DNA from: Phytohabitans houttuyneae | GTDB taxonomy: Bacteria > Actinomycetota > Actinomycetes > Mycobacteriales > Micromonosporaceae | Assembly: GCF_011764425.1 (NCBI RefSeq) | Contig: NZ_BLPF01000003.1 | Location: 1,364,001 to 1,428,000, forward strand | Length of the DNA stretch: 64,000 nt | Direction: 5' to 3' | Shown: in pieces, positions 47,089-55,876 of the stretch | Position numbering within the stretch: position 1 is the stretch's first letter | Layout of the letters: each line of letters starts with the position of its first letter | Position numbers and translations under genes: made by a program | Notes under the pieces: model-generated | Databases searched by the model: none | The model's input: only the letters and a program-made list of their open reading frames with translations | What the model was told of the DNA's origin: nothing

Positions 47089-47588
47089 CCGGACTCCGCC
47101 AGCGACACGCGTTCCAGCCGGCCCACCCAGCCGGAGACGAGGACCAGCACGCCGTGATCGCCCGGCGCGAGGCGGACGCCCAGCGTGGTCTCCCGCTCCC
47201 CCTCCGCGATCTGCCCGGCCAGCGGCGGCCCGCCGGCGACCACGACGAGCACCGCCGCGGCCGCGGGCACCGCCCGGGACACCGTGACCGTCAGCCCGTC
47301 CGCGGCGGCCGTGATCCCGCCGGTCCAGGGCGCGAGCGGGCGCAGCGCGGTACGGCCGGCCTCCACGCCCCAGTCGCGCGGCGCGGCCAGCGCACCGGGT
47401 TCGTCGTCCACCGCCGCCACGCCCAGCCGCGCCGCCGGCACGGTCAGGCTGGCGGTCCCGCCGCCGGGCAGCGGCACCCACAGCGGGATGCCCGCCCCGT
47501 ACAGGTCACCGGCCGCCACCGGGCCGGACACCGCGAGCGCGCCGAGCACGTGCCCGGTCTCCTTCGCGTACGCCACCGTGAGGCTCAC
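47085..47588 (-). CDS. Small eCIS operon protein, unknown
   Basis: 167 residues, beta-rich, with no Cys, signal or membrane segment (MSLTVAYAKETGHVLGALAV, GIPLWVPLPGGGTASLTVPA, LVLVSGWVGRLERVSLAESG). Not recognised. The GTG start overlaps the preceding gene's repaired stop by 4 bases and its own stop overlaps the next start by GTGA, so it is made together with baseplate and tape-measure proteins and is probably structural. Confidence 0.65.
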   Translation of the reverse strand: MSLTVAYAKETGHVLGALAVSGPVAAGDLYGAGIPLWVPLPGGGTASLTVPAARLGVAAVDDEPGALAAPRDWGVEAGRTALRPLAPWTGGITAAADGLTVTVSRAVPAAAAVLVVVAGGPPLAGQIAEGERETTLGVRLAPGDHGVLVLVSGWVGRLERVSLAESG

Positions 47589-48735
47589 GTGCCACTCCCC
47601 CGCTCGCCGCGGGCCCCGGCGCCGGTACGGCCGCGGCGAGGACCAGGAAGTCGACCGGCACCGCGTGGTCGCGCACCTCGCGGTCGCCGTCCGCGCGCAT
47701 GCTGCGCATCCGGCTGCGCACCCGCCGCTCGCCGTCCACAGTGCACTCGACCGGGCCGCTCAGCCACACGCCGTCCAATGTGGGCGGCCGCGGCGCGAGC
47801 ATCGTGTGCAGGACCACCCGGCCCTGCGCCACCTCGTCCGCGCTCACGCCCGCGGGCAGCGGCAGCAGCACCCCGTCGGTGGCCACGCCGGAGACCGCCG
47901 CGACCGCGCCGCCGGTGGTGCCGATCGACAGCTTCCCGCGTACCGTGACGTCGCCCCGAGGGGAGACGGCGAGCACCTCGTCGACGGAGCCGTCGGCGCG
48001 GTACAGGCCGAACGCCAGCCCAGCCTGCCGGTCGAGCGTCACGACCGGCCCGCCCTCGGCCGCCGCCGGCGCGGTGCGCAGCGCGAGGCGGCCGGCGCGT
48101 GCGGCGACCGTGTCGGCGCGCACCCCCGCGTACCGGGGACGCACGCCACCGGCCTCGGGCAGCACCGCGCGGAACCGCCCGCCGGCCCACGTGAGGTACC
48201 CGAGCAGGATGAGCCACGGCGTGGTGCCGTCGCCCGGTCCGTCGCCCGGGGCCGGCGGGCGCTGGTCGGCGACGAGCCGCTCGTCGCCCAACCGTCCGAA
48301 GAGGATCTGGTACGACTCGTCCACCCGGCTCGCCCCGCCGGGGTCGCCGCAGCCGTCGGGCACGAGCGCGCCGCCGGCCGGTTCGCGGTCGAGGCCGGCG
48401 AGGAAGACGGGGTACGCGTCGCCGCTGTCCGGGTCGGCGCCGTTGACCTCCTCGAAGAGCGCCTCCCGCAGCGCGACCGGCTCGGGCACCACCACCTCGC
48501 GGCCGGTACCGTCGACGGCGACGCCCGGCTGCAGCGTCACCTCCACGTACCGGCTGCCGTCGTCCGGGTCGGTCTGCCCCTCCCCGGTCAGCGCGAGCCC
48601 CTCGGCGATGCCCCACTCGTGCAGGTACCGGTCGTGCCGTGCGGCCCGGCCCCGCCCGTGGTCGACCGTGCCCGCCAGGTCCGCCGCCGCCAGGATCTGC
48701 CCTTCGAAGAACGCCGGCCTTTGTAGCTCGGTCAT
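47585..48735 (-). CDS. eCIS FFxGQLL-family protein 1 (one-base break at the end)
   Basis: About 383 residues when repaired. The N-terminal ~100 residues (PAFFEGQILAAADL, then GIAEGLAL and VTLQPGVAVDGTGREVVVP) are shared with the next two genes. The middle holds beta-rich repeats (DGSVDEVLAVSPRGDVTVRGKLSIGTT) like phage fibre or carbohydrate-contact regions. Read literally, the frame overruns to 47506 through the next gene; one more base in CCCCC 47597-47601 gives ...AASGGSGT and a stop at 47585 in a GTGA overlap, the pattern of the whole operon. Probably a baseplate or fibre component; unproven. Confidence 0.7.
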
Positions 48736-48739
48736 GCTC

Positions 48740-50725
48740 TTACCCCTCCTGCCCGCCGGTCCGCCGGGTGCGGGTCGCCTTGCGCGGCGGCGCCTTCGCC
48801 GGTGGCTGCGCCTTCGGCCGGGCGGCCGGCGCCTTCCGCGCGGGTGCCGGTTCGGGCTCCTCCGCCGGCTCCTCCTCGGCGGGTGCCTCCTCCGCGGGTG
48901 CGTCGTCCACCGTGGAGTCCGGGGCCGGCTCGGCGGCCGGTGCGGGTGCGGATCGCACGGCCGCGGCGAGCGAGCCCACCAGCGCGCGCAGCTCCGCCAC
49001 CTCCCGCCGCAGGTCAGCGCCGGCGTCCTCGGTCGCCGCCGGCGTGGACGTGGCCTGCGTGGACGTGGCCCCGGTCAGCAGCGCCAGCAGCTCGTCCAGG
49101 TCGGTCGGGCCGGGCGCGGCCTCGAACAGCCCGTGCACCCACCCGAGCGCCACCGGTCCGCCCTCGGCGGGCGGCGGCGGTTCGGCCGGCGTGGGCACCG
49201 GCGCGCAGCACAGCGACGCGGCCAGCTCCCGCGCCCGGTCGAGCACCGGCGCCCAGGCCGCGTAGCCCGGCCCGCCCGGCAGCCACTGTGGACGCCCGGC
49301 CGCACAGGCCCGCAGCACCTCGCAGTCGTCGAGCTCCAGGCGGGCCAGCAGCACCCCGCCGTCGCCGGCCGGGGCGGCGCAGGGCGGCAGGACGCTCGCG
49401 CAGGCCGCGTCGGTCACGTACCGGGTCAGCGCCGTCGAGAGCCGCCCGGCCGCCGCCGCGGCGAGGCTCAGCTCGGTCGCGCCGGCCACCTCGCGGCCCG
49501 GCGGCGGCTCCGGCGGCAGCGCGGGCGGCAGGGTGGCGCCGGCCACGCTCGCCCGGATGCCGCAGTCGGCCAGGTCCCGGTCCCGGTCGAGCCGGCCGAG
49601 CAGCCAGTGCCGGGTCCGGGCCAGGTCGCCGGCGAGCGCGGCCCGCATGCCGTAGCTGAGCGGTGCGCCCTGCGCCAGCATCCGCGCTTCGAGGGAGGCG
49701 CCGTCCCGCTGCTCCACCACCCGTGCCCGCGCCTCGGCCAGCACGGCCTGGGCGAGCGGGCGGTGCGCCGGCGTGGGCCAGACCGCCGCCGGGTCCATCG
49801 CCTCCAATGTGGACACCGTGGAGCCGAGCAGCGCGCGGGCGGCCTCGACGTCGAGGTCGTACCGGTCGGCGAGCGACGCCCGGCCCTGCTCGTCGTGCGT
49901 GTCGAGGGCGGCCACCGCGCCGGCGAGCGTACGCACGTGCTCCGTCGCCGCGCGCGCCTGCTCCGGCGTCGACGGCTGCTGCGCGAGGTCGGCTGCCGCC
50001 GCCTTCCACCGGCCCGCCGTCTCCTCGGTGAACAGCACCGGCGCGCCGGCGGCCCGCACCGCGCCGGCGAGCGGCCCGCCGTACGCGGCGAGCAGCCGTG
50101 CCCTGGCCCGCTCGGCGGCCAGCCGCTCGCGGTCGCCGAGGCGCGCGTCGAGCGCCGTCGCCGGCGTGTACCGGGCGTCGCCGTCGCCGTCGCCGTCGAG
50201 GCAGCGCACGGCGAAGCGGTACGTCTCGCGGATCCGGGTCGGCGTGCACCCTTCAGGCGGGCACGACTCGTCCGTCGGGTACGCCGCGACCGGCTCGGCG
50301 GCCTCCTCGGTGTAGTGCAGGTAGAGGCCGTAGACCCGGTCGTCGGCGCACGGGTCGCCGCAGTCCGCGCCGAGCGCGCTCACCCGCAGGTCGCGGACGA
50401 GCGCGAGCACGTCGACCTTCTCCGCGCAGCCGACCACGACGTCGTTGCCGCACGGGTCGATCGCGTACCCCGGGCGGACCGTGACCACCCCGCCGCCGCA
50501 CGGGTCGCAGGCCACGTGCAGCCCGCAGACGACGCCGGGCCCGAACAGCAGCCGGTTGCGCAGCCGGTCCTTGCCGGTCACGTACGCGGTCAGCGCCTGC
50601 AGATCGTCCTCGGTGAGCAGCTGGCCGGCGAAGAACCGCGGCCGTGTGAAGCCGGTCGACGGGTGCGTGGCCGCGGCGCCGCAGCCGCACCCGCAGCCCG
50701 TCCGGGCCGGAGCCGTGACAGTCAT
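48740..50725 (-). CDS. eCIS FFxGQLL-family protein 2, Cys-rich with charged C-terminal tail
   Basis: 661 residues. It opens with a cysteine-rich start (CGCGCGAAA), then the shared domain PRFFAGQLLTEDDLQALTAY ... VVCGLHV ... VTVRPGYAIDPCGNDVVV. More Cys pairs follow (DCGDPCADD, ESCPPEGCTP), then a long helical region (about 170-560) and a tail that is first acidic (EEAPAEEEPAEEPEP) and then Lys/Arg/Ala/Pro-rich, histone-H1-like (ARKAPAARPKAQPPAKAP). The role is unknown; it lies between two relatives and 2 bases after the third. It could form fibres or bind cargo. Confidence 0.72.
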   Translation of the reverse strand: MTVTAPARTGCGCGCGAAATHPSTGFTRPRFFAGQLLTEDDLQALTAYVTGKDRLRNRLLFGPGVVCGLHVACDPCGGGVVTVRPGYAIDPCGNDVVVGCAEKVDVLALVRDLRVSALGADCGDPCADDRVYGLYLHYTEEAAEPVAAYPTDESCPPEGCTPTRIRETYRFAVRCLDGDGDGDARYTPATALDARLGDRERLAAERARARLLAAYGGPLAGAVRAAGAPVLFTEETAGRWKAAAADLAQQPSTPEQARAATEHVRTLAGAVAALDTHDEQGRASLADRYDLDVEAARALLGSTVSTLEAMDPAAVWPTPAHRPLAQAVLAEARARVVEQRDGASLEARMLAQGAPLSYGMRAALAGDLARTRHWLLGRLDRDRDLADCGIRASVAGATLPPALPPEPPPGREVAGATELSLAAAAAGRLSTALTRYVTDAACASVLPPCAAPAGDGGVLLARLELDDCEVLRACAAGRPQWLPGGPGYAAWAPVLDRARELAASLCCAPVPTPAEPPPPAEGGPVALGWVHGLFEAAPGPTDLDELLALLTGATSTQATSTPAATEDAGADLRREVAELRALVGSLAAAVRSAPAPAAEPAPDSTVDDAPAEEAPAEEEPAEEPEPAPARKAPAARPKAQPPAKAPPRKATRTRRTGGQEG

Positions 50726-50727
50726 CC

Positions 50728-51939
50728 TCAGCCTTCCCTCACGAAGAACCAGCTCTCGAACACGTCGCCGCCCAGGCCGACGCCGGACGTCCACGGCCCG
50801 ACGCCGGAGGGCGGCAGGGCGCAGCCGCCGTCGGTCGCGGCCGAGAGGTCCGCCTCGGCGTCCGCGTCCTTTCCGGACCCGGTCCGCAGGTACGGGACCT
50901 TGCCGCCGACGTGCGTGCCGTCGACCGGCCGGCAGCAGCGGTCCAGCAGGAACGCCGAACGTATTGTGATGAGCACCCGGTCGTCGTCCTGCAGCGTCTC
51001 CCGGGTGGTCTGCCGGAAGCGGAACTCGCGGGTGAACTCGGTCTTCGGCAGCGCCGCGAACTCGCCACCCATGAACCAGGACTCGGCGTTCTTGCCCGCG
51101 CCGCCCTCGACGACCTGGATGTCGACCACGCCGCGGCGCAACGAGTCGACCCGGATGTCGTCGGAGAAGCGGACCACCAGGCCGCCCTTGTCGTTGACGG
51201 TGCCGAGCAGCTCCTTGGCCTCGCTCACCGTGTACGTGTGGCCGTGCCGCCAGTTGATACCGGTGATGACCGTGGGCACCCGCCGGCCGAACGGGCGCCG
51301 GATGCTCTGGTCGATCTGCGACGCGCGCAGCGGCTTGTGCCAGTCGACGCCGTCGATCCGGGCCAGCCACAGCACCCCGCTGCCCTCGCCGTGCAGGTCG
51401 CCGCAGGTGTCGCAGCGGCGGTCGGCCTCGGGGCGGTCGGCGGTGACCCGGATCGTGTACGTCTCCTTCGTCCAGCCGAACTCGCAGTCCGAGGTGTCGC
51501 CGCAGTCGGACGTGAAGATGGTGCGGGTCGGGTCGACCGGCGTCTCCTTGTACTCCACGCCCACCCAGACCGTCTTCGGGTCGGTGGTCGTGGTGTGCGC
51601 CGAACCCGACAGCGCCTCCCACAGGTCCACCACGCAGGCGTCCCGCACGACGATCTCGTTGCCGTACGCGTCGACGCCGAGCCCCGGCGCGATGCGCACC
51701 TTCGCCACGCGGGGCGTGGTCTTCTCCTCCCCGCCGCCGTGGTCCGCCGGTGCGGCCACCGGCTCGACCAGCAGTCCACACGCGACGCCGTACCCGAGCA
51801 GGTACCGCATGCGCAGCTTCAGCCGCTCCCGGAAGTAGTCCTGCTCGCGCTGCAGGTCGCGGGCCCCGAGGAGCCGGCCGTGGAAGTACCGCAGCCGCCG
51901 CAGCTCGGGCACGTCGAACCCGGTTCGTGTCTCCGTCAT
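50728..51939 (-). CDS. eCIS FFxGQLL-family protein 3
   Basis: 403 residues. The shared N-terminal domain reads LRYFHGRLLGARDLQREQDYFRERLKLRMRYLLGYGVACGLLV, with VRIAPGLGVDAYGNEIVV. Then come beta-rich segments with a CxxC-like cluster (RRCDTCGDLHGEG) and TVITGINWRHGHTYTVSEAKELL. No signal or membrane segment. It follows the tail protein gene by 17 bases. Family members of this form accompany actinomycete contractile systems, but I know no proven function. A baseplate-attached part is the likeliest reading. Confidence 0.72.
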   Translation of the reverse strand: MTETRTGFDVPELRRLRYFHGRLLGARDLQREQDYFRERLKLRMRYLLGYGVACGLLVEPVAAPADHGGGEEKTTPRVAKVRIAPGLGVDAYGNEIVVRDACVVDLWEALSGSAHTTTTDPKTVWVGVEYKETPVDPTRTIFTSDCGDTSDCEFGWTKETYTIRVTADRPEADRRCDTCGDLHGEGSGVLWLARIDGVDWHKPLRASQIDQSIRRPFGRRVPTVITGINWRHGHTYTVSEAKELLGTVNDKGGLVVRFSDDIRVDSLRRGVVDIQVVEGGAGKNAESWFMGGEFAALPKTEFTREFRFRQTTRETLQDDDRVLITIRSAFLLDRCCRPVDGTHVGGKVPYLRTGSGKDADAEADLSAATDGGCALPPSGVGPWTSGVGLGGDVFESWFFVREG

Positions 51940-51956
51940 CTCGTCCCTCCCGAATG

Positions 51957-53861
51957 TCACCACGCCACCGTCTCCGTCCCGACCGACGCCCGCTCGCCGA
52001 CCGCGATCGCGCGGTGGGCGCCGCGGCGGCTGGTCGCCACGACACTGGCCCGCCCGAGCCGCACCGTGCGGCCCAGCACGGGCGCGGGCGGCGTCGTGAA
52101 CGCCGTGTCCACACCCACCGCCGACCACACGCCCACCACCCAGCCCTGCCCGCCGCGCCGCACGCTCCCGGCCGTGTGCGCGGGCGCCTGCGCGGCCACG
52201 AGCCGGCGCAGCGCCGCGTCGTCCACAGTGGATGGCGCGTGCGGCGGCAGCGCCACCCGGAAGCGGTACGCGTGCGCGGACAGCGGGTCGGTGTGTGTGT
52301 CGCCGCCGCCGCGCACCGGCGCGCCGGAGAGCCCGGACGTGCCGACCCGGAAGCGGGCCGCCGACCGCCCGAACAGCCGCGCGCCTCCCACGTACCCGTC
52401 CCCGCGCGGCCCCGTGTCCCGGGCGGAGCCGAGGCGCAGCCACGCCCGCTCCGCGGCCAGCTCGGTCACCACCGGCTCGACCCCGGTCACGATGCGCACC
52501 ACCTCGCGCAGCGCCCAGGGGGTGCCGCGGCGGCGGTACAGCGCGGGCGCGGCGGCCAGCAGCTCCCGCCGGGTCGCCGCGCTCCACCCGGCCTCGAACG
52601 CGAGGCCGAGCAGGCCGCCGAGCCAGGGCAGCGCCCCGTCGGGTACGCCGCGCACGTCCAGCAGCGCCGGGTAGCGCTCGATGACCCGGTCGATGCCGCC
52701 GAGGGTGGCGTCGAACAGCGACAGGAAGCGTTCGGTGAAGTCGTCGGCCGCCGGGTCCGCGCGGAAGGCGGTGGGCAGCAGCTCGGCGCTCGTGGCGCGG
52801 GGGAAGTCGAGCCGGGCCCGGCGGACCACCGGGGTGGCGGTGCCGTCGCCGGTGAGCGTGAGGCGCAGGAACAGGTACCGGCCGGGCGGCTGGTCGACGA
52901 GGACGTCGCGCGCGCCGGCCGGTGCGGCCTGCCAGTCGCCCTCCTCGGGCGCGGTGTCGCGGTCCTCGCCGACGGCCAGGGACAGCCCCACGGCGGTGCC
53001 GTCCGGCACGTCGGCGTCGAGCGCGACCCGGTGCCAGCGGCAGCGGGACAGTCCACTGTCGATCGCGGTGGTCGCGAGCCGGCCCTCGGTGCCGAGCCCG
53101 CCGGCGGGCGGCGGTGGCCCGTCCAGCGGCCGGCCCTCCCAGTCGAAGGACTCGCCGCCGAGCCGGAAGCCGCCGTCCCAGGTGGCCGTCAGGGCGCTGC
53201 GCGGAAACTCGCTGGCCAGCTGCGCCAGCGTCGCCGGCTGCCCGTCCACCCAGATCCGCGCGGCGCCGCCGTCGCCGGTGGTGAGGACCCACAGCCGGCG
53301 GTCCCGCCCGACCCGCAGCCCGTCGACGCGGCCGGGCAACCCGGTGTGCAGCACCTCGAAGGCCGACGCGCCGGCCCGGCAGAACAGCACGTCCGTCGCA
53401 CCGTCCCGGGCGGCGTACACGTCGCCGCGGCCGGTCACGGCGACCACCCGCGCCGGGCCCGGCACCTCGGTCACGACCTGCTCGCCCTCGCGCCACCACA
53501 CCCGGACCGGGCCGCGCCGGCCGGCCGTCGCGAGCCAGTGCCCCGCCGCGGCGAGCGCCGCCGTCCGCCCGGGCGGCGCGCAGTGCGGCGGCCACACCGG
53601 CAGCCACGGGCAGCCGGGGCCCTCCCGGCGCAGGACGGCCGCCGGGGTCGCCAGGAACCAGCTACCGGCGCGGCAGCCGGGCGCGAGCCGCGGGTCGGGA
53701 AACCACGGCAGCAGCTCCTGCCGGTCGGGCCGGCCGCCGGTGCGGGCCAGCCGCAGTCCGGCCGGGTCGTCGAGGCCGTCGACGCCGCTGACGGTGTCCT
53801 GGTCCCAGCCCACGTACGCGTCGAGGAGCCGGAAGCTCGCCGTCGCCGGTCCGCACGTCAT
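51957..53861 (-). CDS. eCIS phage tail protein (P2 gpI/TIGR02242-like)
   Basis: 634 residues. The N-terminal half has WD/NHL-like beta repeats (VVAVTGRGDVYAARDG, VDGLRVGRDRRLWVLTTGDG). The C-terminal half has the tail-protein domain (about 365-480): FTERFLSLFDATLGGIDRVIERYPALLDVRGVPDGALPWLGGLLGLAFEAGW, then LYRRRGTPWALREVVRIVTG. This domain sits at the baseplate periphery and links to fibres. The ATG overlaps the stop of the baseplate gene (ATGA). Confidence 0.87.
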   Translation of the reverse strand: MTCGPATASFRLLDAYVGWDQDTVSGVDGLDDPAGLRLARTGGRPDRQELLPWFPDPRLAPGCRAGSWFLATPAAVLRREGPGCPWLPVWPPHCAPPGRTAALAAAGHWLATAGRRGPVRVWWREGEQVVTEVPGPARVVAVTGRGDVYAARDGATDVLFCRAGASAFEVLHTGLPGRVDGLRVGRDRRLWVLTTGDGGAARIWVDGQPATLAQLASEFPRSALTATWDGGFRLGGESFDWEGRPLDGPPPPAGGLGTEGRLATTAIDSGLSRCRWHRVALDADVPDGTAVGLSLAVGEDRDTAPEEGDWQAAPAGARDVLVDQPPGRYLFLRLTLTGDGTATPVVRRARLDFPRATSAELLPTAFRADPAADDFTERFLSLFDATLGGIDRVIERYPALLDVRGVPDGALPWLGGLLGLAFEAGWSAATRRELLAAAPALYRRRGTPWALREVVRIVTGVEPVVTELAAERAWLRLGSARDTGPRGDGYVGGARLFGRSAARFRVGTSGLSGAPVRGGGDTHTDPLSAHAYRFRVALPPHAPSTVDDAALRRLVAAQAPAHTAGSVRRGGQGWVVGVWSAVGVDTAFTTPPAPVLGRTVRLGRASVVATSRRGAHRAIAVGERASVGTETVAW

Positions 53862-55876
53862 GCCGTACCTCCGGGGCTCACCGGGACGAGCAGCGGCCGG
53901 GCCGGCCAGGGCAGCGCGTGGGGGCGCAGCGGCTGGTCGGCGCACGGCGGTGCGGCGACGCCGTCGACGACGAGGCGGAGCCTCGGCACGGCGCGTACCC
54001 CCGGGACGGCGAGCAGGCGCCGCACCAGCGTCACGTAGCGGATCGGGGCGCCGAACGGGTGGTCGCCGCGCACCGGGTGCAGGTAGGTGGTCAGGTCGTC
54101 GGCGGCGCGGGCGAGCACGCCGGCGCGTTCGCGGGCCGGGTCGAGCACGAGCCACGCCTCGACGGCCACCCGCTGGTACCGCGGCGCCCCGGCGGCGACC
54201 CGCACCCCGGCGGGCGCGGCGACGGCGGTGAGGTGGTCGGCGACCGCGCGGAGCGTGCGCTGGTCCGGCACCGGCGGCTGGTCGGACTCCGTGGCGGCCG
54301 GCCCGCCGGGCACGACGAGCACGCCGACGACGCCGGGCTGCGGGACGCCGAGGCGGGCGGGGTCGAGTCCGGGTACCCCGTGTGCGCGGGCGACCAGCGC
54401 GCCGGGCGCGCGGAGGGCGAGCAGCGCGTAGTCCGCCGGGGTGACGGCCCGGCCGCGGGCGGCGAGCTGCTCGGGGCCGCGGCGCAGGGTCTCGGCGACC
54501 GGCTCGGCGTCGGCGCCCGGATCGGCCGGAAACGGGTTTGTCACGCCGGTCACGAAGGCCAGCGAGGTGACCAGCGACGTCACCTGCCCGGCGCGGACAC
54601 CGCCGGCCGCGCCGCCGCCGACGCGGTAGCTCTCGGCCATGACGTTGCGGAAGCCGAGCGGGACCCGGGCGCCGTTGACGCCGTCGCCGAAGGTGAGCTC
54701 GCCGGTCGCGTGCGCCACCGTGAAGACGCGCTCGTCCAGCCCGCACCCGGCCAGGCTCGGCACCTCCCGCCACCGGGTCGGCGCCAGGGTGGTCGTGCCG
54801 AACACGTCGCCTTCGGCGTCTCCCTCGACCGCGACGACGACGCTGCCCGGCACGATCGGGACCTGGGTGAGGCGCATCCGGGTACGGCCGTCGGCGGGTC
54901 CACCTTGGACGGTCTGGGGCACCTCGTCGCGGACCGTGCGCACGGCGGTGGAGGGCACCAGGTTGAGCCGCACGGACGCCACCAGCGGCGGCACCGCGAA
55001 GGCGCCGTGCGCGACGGTCACCCGCAGCCACCGCAGCTCGGGCAGCGGGCGCGGGCCCGGCGGGCGGGCCGGGCGCCACGTGCGCGGCAGCCGCAGCTCG
55101 ACGACGCCGGAGGCGGTCAGCCCTCCGGTGCCGTCGCGGGAGACCTCGGCGGGCAGGTAGCGGCCGCCGTCCAGGATCTCCCACCGCAGCAGGGGCGCGG
55201 GCGGCGCGCCGGGTCCGGCGAGGACCAGGCCGATGGAGAGCAGCGGGTACGGTGCGGCGCCGCCGGCCAGCCCGATCCACAGCGCGTTGCCGGGGCGGGG
55301 ACGGGCGCCGAACGCGGCGAACGGCCGGCCCTGCCCGCTCGCGGCGCCGGGTACCAGGGCGAGCCGGTCCGACTCGGCGACGGCGACCGCGCCGAGCGTT
55401 GCCGGCGTGGCGTAAAGGTCCCGCTCGGTCTCGAAGACGACCTGCTCGCCGGGGGCGCTCGCGGTACCCGGCGCGGGTGCGGCGCTGGCCTGGAAGCCGG
55501 CCGGCACGAGCACCGACTCGCCGCCGGGCGGGGTCACGGTGAACTGGAGCAGCGCGGTCGCGGGCGTGGCCGGCAGCGGTCGTACGCCGGCGATGCCGAG
55601 GTGCGCGGCGAGCAGCTTCTCCGGCAGCCGGTTGAGGCGGCGCAGCACCGGCTCGGCCTGCGCGCCGAAGAGGCGCACGAGCGCGACGCCGGCGTCGGCG
55701 CGGTCCGGGTTGGTCCAGTCCGGCGTGTACGCGGGCAGCCGCCGCGCGATCTCCGCCCGCACCCGCTCGCGGGTCGCCTCGACGAGCTCCGGCTGCCCGC
55801 CGCTCGGCCCCGGCCCGGGCACGCCGCGGGCCTCCCCGCCCGCGGCGGCCCGCTCCCACCACACCGCGTCGCTCAT
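53858..55876 (-). CDS. eCIS baseplate J-like protein (Afp12-like)
   Basis: 672 residues. The opening PAYTPDWTNPDRADAGVALVRLFGAQAEPVLRRLNRLPEK and the middle GELTFGDGVNGARVPLGFRNVMAESYRVGGGAAGGV are standard for baseplate J-like wedge proteins of contractile systems. AVTPADYALLALRAPG and the C-terminal VRYVTLVRRLLAVPGVRAV-like strand complete the pattern. With the next gene it probably makes the two wedge subunits that form the baseplate ring. ATGA overlaps occur on both sides. Confidence 0.9.
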   Translation of the reverse strand: MSDAVWWERAAAGGEARGVPGPGPSGGQPELVEATRERVRAEIARRLPAYTPDWTNPDRADAGVALVRLFGAQAEPVLRRLNRLPEKLLAAHLGIAGVRPLPATPATALLQFTVTPPGGESVLVPAGFQASAAPAPGTASAPGEQVVFETERDLYATPATLGAVAVAESDRLALVPGAASGQGRPFAAFGARPRPGNALWIGLAGGAAPYPLLSIGLVLAGPGAPPAPLLRWEILDGGRYLPAEVSRDGTGGLTASGVVELRLPRTWRPARPPGPRPLPELRWLRVTVAHGAFAVPPLVASVRLNLVPSTAVRTVRDEVPQTVQGGPADGRTRMRLTQVPIVPGSVVVAVEGDAEGDVFGTTTLAPTRWREVPSLAGCGLDERVFTVAHATGELTFGDGVNGARVPLGFRNVMAESYRVGGGAAGGVRAGQVTSLVTSLAFVTGVTNPFPADPGADAEPVAETLRRGPEQLAARGRAVTPADYALLALRAPGALVARAHGVPGLDPARLGVPQPGVVGVLVVPGGPAATESDQPPVPDQRTLRAVADHLTAVAAPAGVRVAAGAPRYQRVAVEAWLVLDPARERAGVLARAADDLTTYLHPVRGDHPFGAPIRYVTLVRRLLAVPGVRAVPRLRLVVDGVAAPPCADQPLRPHALPWPARPLLVPVSPGGTA

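Noticed and set aside
47506-47584. Extension of the FFxGQLL protein 1 frame beyond 47585.
   Set aside because: The residues turn Arg/Gly-rich and run over the next gene; a missing base in the C-run at 47597 explains the overrun and restores the 4-base overlap seen at other junctions.
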